54,634 nucleotides of DNA from an uncultured Oceanospirillaceae bacterium (GTDB taxonomy: Bacteria > Pseudomonadota > Gammaproteobacteria > Pseudomonadales > Balneatricaceae): assembly GCA_913057435.1 (NCBI GenBank), contig CAJXNY010000036.1, positions 1 through 54,634 of the forward strand, written 5' to 3'. Of this stretch, positions 18,054 to 26,005 are shown piece after piece (the first letter of the stretch is position 1; every line of letters begins with the position of its first letter). The notes beneath the pieces were generated by a model. It was not told where the DNA came from and searched no databases. It was given only the letters and a program-made list of their open reading frames with translations. Both the position numbers and the translations under genes were made by a program.

Positions 18054-18485
18054 ATGTTTGCAAAAGTTCTGGTCCCGATTGATCTGGCTGAGCTGGATTT
18101 CGCCCATAAAGCGCTTGAACTGGCCGTACGTGAAGTGACTGCCAGCCAGGGTGAGTTGCACCTGATTGCGGTGGTACCCGGGTTTTCTAATACTATGGTC
18201 GCCTCGTTTATCAGTGAGAAAGAGCATCATGATGTACTGGCGCGAGTGGCAACCCAGCTGAAAGCCTTTGCTACCGATAATATCCCCGCAGGCATTCACA
18301 CCACACTGCGTGTGCGTCAGGGGTCTCCGGCAGAAGAAGTAAACCGTTACATCAAGGAAGAGGCGATCGAGCTGGCCATTATGCGAGCGCATCATCGAAC
18401 CAAAGTAGGTGAGTTTTTACTCGGTTCGGTCTCTTCCCGTGTTGTTGAACGGGCCCGGTGTTCAGTGGTGGTTCTGAAAAACTGA
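18054..18485 (+). CDS. Universal stress protein UspA family (TeaD-like)
   Basis: Small cytoplasmic nucleotide-binding protein of 143 residues. It opens MFAKVLVPIDLAELDFAHKAL and ends with the UspA ATP-binding pattern GEFLLGSVSSRVVERARCSVVVL, where G-(x)2-G-(x)9-G(S/T) is nearly kept. ATG 18054 has AAGGAG seven bases upstream, so the in-frame ATG at 18000 is rejected. Placement after a TRAP operon matches TeaD of Halomonas, an ATP-binding protein that modulates TeaABC transport; by analogy it may control the neighbouring permease. The strong terminator just upstream suggests separate or reduced expression. Confidence 0.9.
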   Translation: MFAKVLVPIDLAELDFAHKALELAVREVTASQGELHLIAVVPGFSNTMVASFISEKEHHDVLARVATQLKAFATDNIPAGIHTTLRVRQGSPAEEVNRYIKEEAIELAIMRAHHRTKVGEFLLGSVSSRVVERARCSVVVLKN

Positions 18486-18738
18486 ACGGGTAATCAGCGA
18501 GAATTAATTTTTCCGCTGTGCCGCCGATAACCGGAGAATATTGCAGTAAATCGACAGGATTCAGTAAGAAATTCTGTCATTGTTGCTTTAGGGTTAAAGC
18601 CCTTAATAAGAATTCATACTCACGGCCAGATTCACTTGTATTGCTGGCCGTCAGTCGAAAAAATGGTTACCGCCAGCCTATGGAAGAGGCGGTAATTCTA
18701 ATAACAACATCAGTGTATTCGGGTTGAAAAAACAGATC

Positions 18739-21700
18739 ATGTCCGACCGACCATGTGATAACCAGAAAGTACTGGCACAGTTGACCGAGCTTTTTAACGA
18801 AAAACTTGCCGCGCCGGCAGCCAAAACCGTCGCGCAGTTTGCCCAGCAGTATTTCCAGGCATCGACCCAGGAAGAACTGAGTGAGCGTAAGCTTGAGAAC
18901 CTGTACGGAGCAACTCTTTCCTGCTGGCAGTTCTTGCAGAGTTTCTCTGCAGAGCAGGCTAAAATCCGTGTTTATAACCCGGATCTTGAACAGCACGGTT
19001 GGCGCGCCCAGCACACCGTTATCGAAATTCTGCAGTCTGATATGCCGTTCCTGGTGGACTCTGCCCGCATGGCACTGAACCGCCGTGGTCTGGCAATTCA
19101 TACCATTCACAACGCCGTACTGCGCACCAGCCGTGACGCTGACAAGCTGGTGACACTGGCTGAGCCTCAGGATGAGCATCGCCGTGAATCTGTGATTTAC
19201 ATCGAAGTTGATCGGACCTCGGATGCAGATGAGCTCAAGGCGATTGCCGCCTCGCTGGCAGAAGTGCTCACCTATGTAGCTGCTTCTGTTGAAGATTATC
19301 CGCAGATGATTGCCAAAGCACAGCAGATGCAGACCGAGCTGGCCGCGCAGGATGATGCTGCAGCCGTCGAGGCCAAGGCCTATGTTGACTGGATGCTGGA
19401 TGACCGCTTCACCTTCCTGGGCTATGACGAAGTGGCTATCACCCATGACGGTGACGAAGTTAATGTCAGCCGGGTTGAAGGCGCTGAACTGGGCACCATC
19501 AAACTGCTGATCCAGTCTGGCAAAGGCCCCTCTCTGGGCGGACTGCGTGCCGAAGAGCGTGAGCTGTTGCTGGAACCGACGGTACTGGCACTGGGTAAAG
19601 ACAATCTGCGTGCCATGGTGCACCGCCCGGCCTACCGCGAACGTGTCGTGATCAAGCGTTTTGATGAAGCGGGTAACGTTGTCGGTAAGTGCCGTTTTTA
19701 TGGTCTGTACACGTCCCCGGTTTACTCTGAAAATCCATCGCTGATTCCAGTGTTGCGCCAGAAAGTGGCGGCCGTACTGAAAGCAGCTGGCTTTGAAGCT
19801 GGCGGTCATAACGCCAAAGCGCTGACCCAGATCATGCATGATCTGCCACGGGATGAACTGTTCCTGTCCAGCGAAGATGAACTGCTGGAAACGGCGATGG
19901 GCATCTTTGGTCTGCAGGAACGCCGCCGTGCTCGCCTGCTGGTCCGTCGTGACCGACTGAATCAGTTTGTTACCTGCCTGTATTTCGTGCCGCGTGATAT
20001 TTTCAACACCGCGCTGCGTATCCAGGTGCAGGAACTGCTGTGCAACGCCTACCAGGCGGATGATGCCGAGTTTACGACTACCTTCAGTGAATCCATTCTG
20101 GCACGGGTACAGTTTGTACTGCGTGTTAACCCGGACAACCGGGTTGAGGTTGATCTGGCTGAGCTGGAAGCCAGCGTGATTGAAGTATCGCGCAGCTGGT
20201 CTGATGAACTACACGGAGCTCTGGCTGAAATCCGTGGTGAAGAGAAGGGTAACCGGCTGTTCAATGGCTACCGCAACGCCTTCACCAGCGCCTACCGTGA
20301 GCACTTCAGTGCCAGCAGTGCAGTGTACGATGTGCAGCGCATTGAAGCGCTGAGCCCTGAAAACCCGGTGACCATGAGCTTCTATCGGGTACTGGAACAG
20401 AGCCAGGATCTGCTGCGCTTCAAACTGTTTAACGAAAGCACGCCACTGATCTTGTCTGATGTGATTCCGGTACTGGAAAATCTCGGCATGCGCGTGGTGG
20501 GTGAACACCCATACGAAGTACGCCGGACGGACAACAAGAGCTTCTGGATCCATGATTTCACGCTGATTTATCAGGGCGGTGAAGCGGTGGTGCTGGAGGA
20601 TGTAAAAGATGTCTTCCAGGGTGCGTTTGGCAGCATCTGGAGCGGCCATGCGGAAAACGACGAGTTTAACCGTCTGGTTATCGGCGCGAACCTGAGCTGG
20701 CGTGAAGTGGCGATGCTGCGTGCTTATGCCCGCTACAGCCGTCAGATCCGTTTTGGTTTCTCCCAGCCTTATATCGCTGACACCCTGGCGCGCCATGTAC
20801 AGGTATCCAAGCTGCTGGTGGCACTGTTCCGTGCCCGTTTCCAGCCGAATCGCCAGGGCGGTGAGAAAGTCAGCGCTGTAGCTGAGCGTATTGAAACCAG
20901 CATCATTGATGCGCTGGAAAAAGTTGATAACCTCAACGATGACCAGATCCTGCGCCGCTTCCTGGAACTGATCAAAGCAACATTGCGTACCAACTACTTC
21001 CAGACTGACGCAAATGGTGCGCTGAAGGATTACTTCTCCTTCAAGCTGAATCCACGTGCGGTTGCCGGTATTCCATCACCCCGGCCGATGTTCGAAGTCT
21101 TTGTCTACTCGTCAAGAGTTGAAGGTGTGCACCTGCGTGGCGGTAAAGTCGCCCGTGGTGGCCTGCGCTGGTCTGATCGACTGGAAGATTACCGCACCGA
21201 AGTACTGGGTCTGGTAAAAGCACAGCAGGTTAAAAACGCCGTTATCGTACCGGTTGGCGCAAAAGGTGGCTTCGTTGCCAAGCAGCTGCCAACCACCGGT
21301 GGCCGTGAAGCCTTCCAGGCGGAAGGGATTGCCAGCTACCAGATCTTTATCAGCGCACTGCTGGACATCACCGATAACCTGGTTGCTGGTGAAGTGGTAC
21401 CACCGCGGGAAGTGGTTCGCCATGATGAAGACGACCCGTACTTCGTTGTTGCTGCCGATAAAGGCACCGCTACGTTCTCCGACATCGCCAACGCGATCGC
21501 TGAAGAACGTGGTTTCTGGCTGGGCGATGCGTTCGCCTCCGGTGGTTCTCAGGGTTACGACCATAAAGGCATGGGCATCACCGCCCGTGGCGCATGGGAG
21601 TCGGTGAAACTGCACTTCCGTGAACTGGGCCTGGATACTCAGAGCGAAGAGTTTACCGTGATTGCGGTCGGCGATATGGCCGGTGATGTCTTCGGTAACG

Positions 21701-23556
21701 GTATGCTGCTGTCGGAAAAAATCCGCATGTGTGCAGCGTTCAACCATATGCACATCTTCATTGATCCGAACCCGGATGCGGCCAGCAGCTTTGTTGAACG
21801 TGAGCGCATGTTCGCGCTGCCACGCTCAGGCTGGGAAGATTACAACGCCGAACTGATTTCTGAAGGCGGCGGTATTTTCTCCCGCGCGGCCAAGTGGCTG
21901 GATATTTCGCCACAGATGAAAGCACGCTTTGATATCAAAGAAGATCGCCTGTCGCCGAATGACCTGATCACCGCGCTGCTTAAAGCCCCGGTTGATCTGG
22001 TCTGGAACGGCGGTATCGGTACGTACGTTAAGGCAACCAGCGAAAGCCATGCCGATGTGGGCGACAAAGCCAACGATTGCCTGCGTATTAACGGCAACCA
22101 GCTGCGCTGTAAAGTGCTGGGCGAGGGCGGTAACCTGGGCTTCACCCAGCAGGGCCGTATTGAGTTTGGCCTGATTGGCGGCAAGTCCAACACTGACTTT
22201 ATCGATAATGCCGGTGGCGTAGACTGTTCTGATCACGAAGTTAACATCAAAATTTTGCTCAACGAAGTGGTTGCCAACGGTGATATGACCGTTAAACAGC
22301 GCAACAACCTGCTGCGCGAGATGACCGATGAAATCTCCGATCTGGTACTGCAGAACAACTACGAGCAAGCCCAGGCTCTGAGTATCGCCTGGACGCATTG
22401 TCGTCGTTCCATGGATGAATACATCCGCCTGATCAACCGTCTGGAAGCCGATGGCAAGCTGGACCGTGAACTGGAGTTCCTGCCATCTAACGATGTGCTG
22501 CAGGAACGTAAAGCCAGCGGCGAAGGCCTGACGCGGCCCGAACTGTCAGTGCTGATTTCCTATGTGAAAGCAGAACTGAAAGAAGAGCTGATCGATTCCT
22601 GGATCAACAGCGATGCCCACCTGAGCAGCGAAATCATGACCGCGTTCCCGCAGCGTCTGGTCTCCGAGTTTGGTACTCAGGTTGAAGAACACCGCTTGCG
22701 CCGTGAAATCATCGCCACCCAGATCGCCAACCACATGGTTAACACCATGGGTATCACCTTTGTAGAGCGCCTGGCGCAAAGCAGCGGTGCCAGCCTGGAC
22801 GACTGTGCGGCATCCTTCGTTGTCGCCCGTGATGTGTTTGGCATCGACGCGCTGTGGCAGCAGATTGAAGCACTGGATAACCAGGTGCCTTCCGAACTGC
22901 AGCAGAAGATGATGAGCGACCTGACCCGTATGCTGCGCCGCGCCGCCTACTGGTTCCTGCGTAATCGTCGACCATCAGTGGATGTCGCCGGTACCGTGGC
23001 GCTGTTCCGCCCAGGTATTGAACAGATCTCCAGCCAGATGGCTGAACTGATCAAAGGTGAGCCGCTGGACGCCTGGCGCAAAATGCACAACGAGCTGGTT
23101 GAAGCCGGTGTGCCGGATGCGCTGGCCGGTGTCGTTGCCGGTGCTGACAGCCTCTACTCGCTGCTGGGTATTATCCAGGCCGCTGAAGAGACTCAACAGC
23201 CACTGGAGCATGTTGCACAGATCTACTTCGGTCTGGGTGATCATCTGGAACTGCACTGGTTCGACCAGCAGGTGAAAGATATTGACGTCACCAACCACTG
23301 GCAGTCCATGGCCCGTGATGGTTTCCGTGAAGATCTTAATAACCATCAGCAGGCGATTACCGCCAGTGTTTTGCGCAGCTCTGAAGAGAGTGAAGAAAGC
23401 GATGCGCTGGTTAGCCGCTGGCTGAGCGACAACGACGTACTGCTGGCGCGCTGGCAACGTCTGCTGGGCGAAATTCGCTCCAGCTCGGTTCAGGATTTTG
23501 CCATCTTTACCGTGGCAATTCGTGAGCTGCTTGAGCTGGCCCTGGCCAACTCATAA
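18739..23556 (+). CDS. gdhB: NAD-specific glutamate dehydrogenase, large type
   Basis: Cytosolic catabolic enzyme of the 180-kDa class that converts glutamate to 2-oxoglutarate and ammonia with NAD. The product has 1605 residues, close to the 1620 of the Pseudomonas aeruginosa enzyme. A long N-terminal regulatory part with ACT-like repeats is followed by the catalytic core (~790-1200) with GGLRWSDRLEDYRTE, the lysine-rich VIVPVGAKGGF and the nucleotide-binding AVGDMAGDVFGNGML, then a helical C-terminus. A TTG at 18724 would add five residues; neither start has a clear ribosome site, so ATG 18739 is a moderate call. The 253-base upstream gap must hold its promoter. It supports glutamate use by the neighbouring TRAP system. 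Confidence 0.95.
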   Translation: MSDRPCDNQKVLAQLTELFNEKLAAPAAKTVAQFAQQYFQASTQEELSERKLENLYGATLSCWQFLQSFSAEQAKIRVYNPDLEQHGWRAQHTVIEILQSDMPFLVDSARMALNRRGLAIHTIHNAVLRTSRDADKLVTLAEPQDEHRRESVIYIEVDRTSDADELKAIAASLAEVLTYVAASVEDYPQMIAKAQQMQTELAAQDDAAAVEAKAYVDWMLDDRFTFLGYDEVAITHDGDEVNVSRVEGAELGTIKLLIQSGKGPSLGGLRAEERELLLEPTVLALGKDNLRAMVHRPAYRERVVIKRFDEAGNVVGKCRFYGLYTSPVYSENPSLIPVLRQKVAAVLKAAGFEAGGHNAKALTQIMHDLPRDELFLSSEDELLETAMGIFGLQERRRARLLVRRDRLNQFVTCLYFVPRDIFNTALRIQVQELLCNAYQADDAEFTTTFSESILARVQFVLRVNPDNRVEVDLAELEASVIEVSRSWSDELHGALAEIRGEEKGNRLFNGYRNAFTSAYREHFSASSAVYDVQRIEALSPENPVTMSFYRVLEQSQDLLRFKLFNESTPLILSDVIPVLENLGMRVVGEHPYEVRRTDNKSFWIHDFTLIYQGGEAVVLEDVKDVFQGAFGSIWSGHAENDEFNRLVIGANLSWREVAMLRAYARYSRQIRFGFSQPYIADTLARHVQVSKLLVALFRARFQPNRQGGEKVSAVAERIETSIIDALEKVDNLNDDQILRRFLELIKATLRTNYFQTDANGALKDYFSFKLNPRAVAGIPSPRPMFEVFVYSSRVEGVHLRGGKVARGGLRWSDRLEDYRTEVLGLVKAQQVKNAVIVPVGAKGGFVAKQLPTTGGREAFQAEGIASYQIFISALLDITDNLVAGEVVPPREVVRHDEDDPYFVVAADKGTATFSDIANAIAEERGFWLGDAFASGGSQGYDHKGMGITARGAWESVKLHFRELGLDTQSEEFTVIAVGDMAGDVFGNGMLLSEKIRMCAAFNHMHIFIDPNPDAASSFVERERMFALPRSGWEDYNAELISEGGGIFSRAAKWLDISPQMKARFDIKEDRLSPNDLITALLKAPVDLVWNGGIGTYVKATSESHADVGDKANDCLRINGNQLRCKVLGEGGNLGFTQQGRIEFGLIGGKSNTDFIDNAGGVDCSDHEVNIKILLNEVVANGDMTVKQRNNLLREMTDEISDLVLQNNYEQAQALSIAWTHCRRSMDEYIRLINRLEADGKLDRELEFLPSNDVLQERKASGEGLTRPELSVLISYVKAELKEELIDSWINSDAHLSSEIMTAFPQRLVSEFGTQVEEHRLRREIIATQIANHMVNTMGITFVERLAQSSGASLDDCAASFVVARDVFGIDALWQQIEALDNQVPSELQQKMMSDLTRMLRRAAYWFLRNRRPSVDVAGTVALFRPGIEQISSQMAELIKGEPLDAWRKMHNELVEAGVPDALAGVVAGADSLYSLLGIIQAAEETQQPLEHVAQIYFGLGDHLELHWFDQQVKDIDVTNHWQSMARDGFREDLNNHQQAITASVLRSSEESEESDALVSRWLSDNDVLLARWQRLLGEIRSSSVQDFAIFTVAIRELLELALANS

Positions 23557-23577
23557 GCACTACGTAATACGCAGTAC

Positions 23578-23611
23578 CGGTGGTGGCCGAGGTCAGGCCA
23601 CCACCGCTTTA
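23578..23611 (+). terminator. Hairpin terminator candidate after gdhB
   Basis: An 11-bp perfect stem (CGGTGGTGGCC with GGCCACCACCG) around a seven-base loop, followed only by CTTTAAA. Stem strength is high but the T-run is short, so termination may be partial. Confidence 0.6.
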
Positions 23612-23656
23612 AACTAAACCTATTTGATTAACTAACAGACTGATACAACAACCGCC

Positions 23657-23884
23657 ATGACAAGCATGAATGCATTTCGTCCGCTCGCACCAATCCACTT
23701 CGTCCACAAAATCCGCGAAGTTGCTGCAAATAGCTGGTGGGTTTACCGCCACGAAATCGGCGTAGACGGCTACCTGAAGCCGATGCCCCGCGTTGTATTC
23801 TTTGGCCGTAATCAGGATGAGGTTGACCAGTGGGTCTTGTTACAGAAAGAAGAACAGAACATGTTCGTGCTTTCTGATAACTAA
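23657..23884 (+). CDS. Small protein of unknown function, 75 residues
   Basis: Not recognised. The sequence is Trp- and charge-rich (ANSWWVYRHEIGV, FFGRNQDEVDQWVLLQKEE), with no signal peptide, membrane helix or cysteine, and has the composition of a folded cytoplasmic protein. An alternative ATG lies at 23666. Neither start has a good ribosome site. It sits between the gdhB terminator hairpin and another strong hairpin at 23915, so it is probably a single-gene unit. Confidence 0.6.
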   Translation: MTSMNAFRPLAPIHFVHKIREVAANSWWVYRHEIGVDGYLKPMPRVVFFGRNQDEVDQWVLLQKEEQNMFVLSDN

Positions 23885-23914
23885 ACCTTAGCGTTACCAA
23901 CCCCAATGAATTTT

Positions 23915-23950
23915 GCCTGCTGACACCCTCTCCCGTCAGCAGGCTCACTT
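23915..23950 (+). terminator. Strong hairpin after the 75-residue gene
   Basis: GCCTGCTGAC pairs perfectly with GTCAGCAGGC (10 bp, ten-base loop), then tcacttt. It can end the preceding gene, but the poor T-run leaves open that it is the first stem of the structured RNA that follows. Confidence 0.6.
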
Positions 23951-24141
23951 TCATGGGGCACTGTCTAGATCGATTTCAGGCTGCACTGGGGTTCCGTGGT
24001 CCATCGGTTTAACTGGCTTTCGCAGTGTTCCATGTTCTTTATTGCAGTAGCGATGCTGCGATCTCAAGCCGCAAGGCTTACCAATACTCACTCTTGCTGG
24101 CGAACTTGCCAACCCCGGTTCTTTGAACCGGGGATGTTTTT
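23950..24141 (+). ncRNA. Candidate structured non-coding RNA
   Basis: This gap between convergent genes has no reading frame of note but several compatible stems on the plus strand. A 12-bp stem (23952-23963 with 24023-24034, two G.T pairs) encloses a 59-base domain. Then come GCAGTA-GCGA-TGCTGC (24044-24059) and AAGCC-GCAA-GGCTT (24066-24079), both closed by GNRA tetraloops; a TGGC/GCCA stem (about 24098-24109); and a perfect terminator at 24113. The combination of two GNRA loops with a strand-specific terminator argues for a real transcript, or for a long structured 3' UTR of the 75-residue gene. No known family was recognised, and the 5' end and promoter are unknown. Confidence 0.45.
24113..24141 (+). 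terminator. Intrinsic terminator of the candidate RNA
   Basis: CCCCGGTTC, loop TTT, GAACCGGGG, then ATGTTTTT. The T-run is only on the plus-strand side, so it terminates rightward transcription although the next gene is on the minus strand. Confidence 0.85.
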
Positions 24142-24172
24142 CTGTGCACTTGCTACTTTGAGCTACGGCTGA

Positions 24173-24793
24173 CTACCGATACGTCTTTTCCCGAAACCAC
24201 AGATTCACCGCCCACTTCTCGCCCTCAACAACCGGCAAGCCGCCGTGCAGGCTGTCCGGGTGGCGCAGGGTTGTGCCCGGGTGGCAGTTGTGAAATATCA
24301 CCATATGCCCCTGTTGTGCCGCAACCTCAAGGTTCAGTTTTGGAAAGCCGGTGCCGCCACCCTGGCTGACGGTATTCAGGTAGAGCAGGCAGGTAACCAG
24401 CCGTTGACCACCTCGCTGCATGCAGCGGGCACCCCGTTCGGTGGTTGCATCCCAGGCATCATAATGGGCGGCATACTCCTGTGTTTTCCCGTAATGAATG
24501 ACCTGGAAAGATTCGGCCTGAATCAGCTCGATGCCTACCAGCTGGCTGATACGCTGAGCCAGTTTTAGCAGATCAGGATGATGGTCATGGGGAATCCAGC
24601 AGTTCTGCCCCGTGCGGCCCAGGCTGGTGACCCCGGCTTCAGTGGCGCTGACGGTTGCCCGCTTCAGCCGGGACTCGGCGGCATCAATAATCATCTGCGC
24701 ATCTTGCGCTGAAATAAAATCCTCCAGCAGGTACACCGCAGGGGTGTCGTTGAGTTGTTGGCCGGATGGGTACTGGACTGGAATCTGGATCAC
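24173..24793 (-). CDS. 2-oxoglutarate/Fe(II) oxygenase, prolyl 4-hydroxylase type
   Basis: Probable cytosolic non-heme iron dioxygenase, about 206 residues, of the P4H alpha-subunit catalytic family. The iron triad is visible as HYD (His110, Asp112) and His183 in SLHGGLPV, with Lys193 (GEKWAVNLWFR) placed to bind 2-oxoglutarate. The jelly-roll segment LVTCLLYLNTVSQGGGTGFP is typical. The frame is open to TTG 24838, but GTG 24793 has a perfect AAAGGAG six bases upstream and is preferred. It lies 80 bases downstream of a TAXI gene on the same strand with an intercistronic hairpin between them. The hydroxylated substrate is unknown. Confidence 0.85.
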   Translation of the reverse strand: MIQIPVQYPSGQQLNDTPAVYLLEDFISAQDAQMIIDAAESRLKRATVSATEAGVTSLGRTGQNCWIPHDHHPDLLKLAQRISQLVGIELIQAESFQVIHYGKTQEYAAHYDAWDATTERGARCMQRGGQRLVTCLLYLNTVSQGGGTGFPKLNLEVAAQQGHMVIFHNCHPGTTLRHPDSLHGGLPVVEGEKWAVNLWFREKTYR

Positions 24794-24823
24794 TGCGGGC
24801 TCCTTTAGTGGGCCGTGTGACAA

Positions 24824-24856
24824 TGCCCTGCACAACAACTCAGCGTTGTGACAGGG
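24824..24856. other. Intercistronic hairpin between TAXI and oxygenase genes
   Basis: GCCCTG-CACAAC pairs with GTTGTG-A-CAGGGC (one bulge), about 12 bp, without a T-run. It sits in the 80-base spacer and could stabilise the upstream message or limit expression of the oxygenase. Confidence 0.5.
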
Positions 24857-24873
24857 CGTGTGAATAAGAGCGC

Positions 24874-25716
24874 TCAGTTCTTGTTCATAATGCGGTTTTT
24901 GTTGGTCAGCAGCGCTTCGGCAACGGCTTCGAGGGTGTCTTCATCGGCCTCGGGGTTGCCGACGACCAGTACATCGGTGCAGGGCGCTTCGATTTTTTCA
25001 TCGGAGAAAAAGCCCTTGGCAACCTTGACGTCACGAAACTCATACACCGGCTCGCCGGAGGGTAATTTATCGTTGAGATCGTAATCGTCCAGCGAGATCA
25101 GTTTCAGGCCGCTGCCTTTTTTCATGACCGTTTTCAGGTATTTGTTTTCCATATTGCCTTCAGCGGTCACCCACATAAAGGCATCGTAGCGGCCCGTAGT
25201 CAGCCCGGCCAGGGCACGGATACCGCCTTTATTGAATACGCTGGCGGTACTGTAGTCCGATTCCAGCTGGGTCATATACTTCCAGCTGGCAGCGGAGCCG
25301 GAGGTCACCGGGCCGACGGCGATCCTGATGCCCTTGTTACCCAGGTCATCTTCCTCGCTAATCGGCCCTTTTTCCGGCACAGCCACAAACGCACACTCTT
25401 TACCCAGTGTCCCCAGAATTTCGATATTATTCTGCAGGCCGGTATTTTTGCTGCGCCAGTACATCAATGCATCAGCCTGAGTAAAGCCGATTTCAGCCTC
25501 GCCAGCAGCGACCCGGTTCAGGTTATCAATCGAGCCTCTGGTTTGCAGAACCGGCAGTTTAATCCCATGTTCGCGCAGGATGCTGGAGATATTGTTACCA
25601 AATACATCGTGATAGGTCAGCCCTTTTTTACCGGTGGCGATGCCATTGGCAAAGGCCGGGGCTGAGCTTAGCAGCGCAGTGGCCGTCATTGCAGCAAGTA
25701 GACGTTTGATCGACAT
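24874..25716 (-). CDS. TAXI/NMT1-like periplasmic solute-binding protein
   Basis: Third and most divergent TAXI-type binding protein of the window, 280 residues. A signal peptide (MSIKRLLAAMTATALLSSAP, cut after AFA) precedes a two-lobed binding fold with LQTRGSIDNLNRVAAGEAEIGF and VGPVTSGSAASWKY. Unlike the other two it lacks the GTGG-TGVYY start, having GKKGLTYHDVFGNN there. ATG 25716 has AGGGAG five bases upstream and is chosen over 25743. No permease is adjacent; the downstream partner is the oxygenase. The ligand is unknown. An orphan binding protein used for sensing or for a distant TRAP permease are both possible. Confidence 0.8.
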   Translation of the reverse strand: MSIKRLLAAMTATALLSSAPAFANGIATGKKGLTYHDVFGNNISSILREHGIKLPVLQTRGSIDNLNRVAAGEAEIGFTQADALMYWRSKNTGLQNNIEILGTLGKECAFVAVPEKGPISEEDDLGNKGIRIAVGPVTSGSAASWKYMTQLESDYSTASVFNKGGIRALAGLTTGRYDAFMWVTAEGNMENKYLKTVMKKGSGLKLISLDDYDLNDKLPSGEPVYEFRDVKVAKGFFSDEKIEAPCTDVLVVGNPEADEDTLEAVAEALLTNKNRIMNKN

Positions 25717-26005
25717 AACAGCTCCCTGTGTTGGGTGTATCAAAAACAGTGGTCAGGCTTAGCCTGACAGGCAGGGCAGTATGATACAGCCGGTGTGAGG
25801 GCTCTGTCTTTAACGCGCGATATGCCTGTCTGACTGGCAGCTGTTTGCGAGGCCACCTATTTGCGTTAAAAGCTCTACTGATCCAGATCATCAATTGTAC
25901 AAAGAATAGTCTGTATAAATATCTGGCTTGATTGCAGCTTTTAGGAAGATGAACTTAGTCGCCTGATAGTCGCCATACAATAATTATAATAAGGACGTTG
26001 ATCGT
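25717..26005. promoter_or_regulatory. Divergent intergenic region, TAXI versus chemoreceptor
   Basis: The 289 bases hold no credible gene. They must carry divergent promoters; an AT-rich stretch at about 25890-25925 (tcaattgtacaaagaatag, then tgtataaat) is the most promoter-like. No sigma-28 consensus is evident. Confidence 0.35.

Noticed and set aside
23950-24141. Riboswitch interpretation of the structured region
   Set aside because: No downstream gene lies on the same strand before the terminator, so cis control of a message is unlikely; a trans-acting RNA or 3' UTR fits better.
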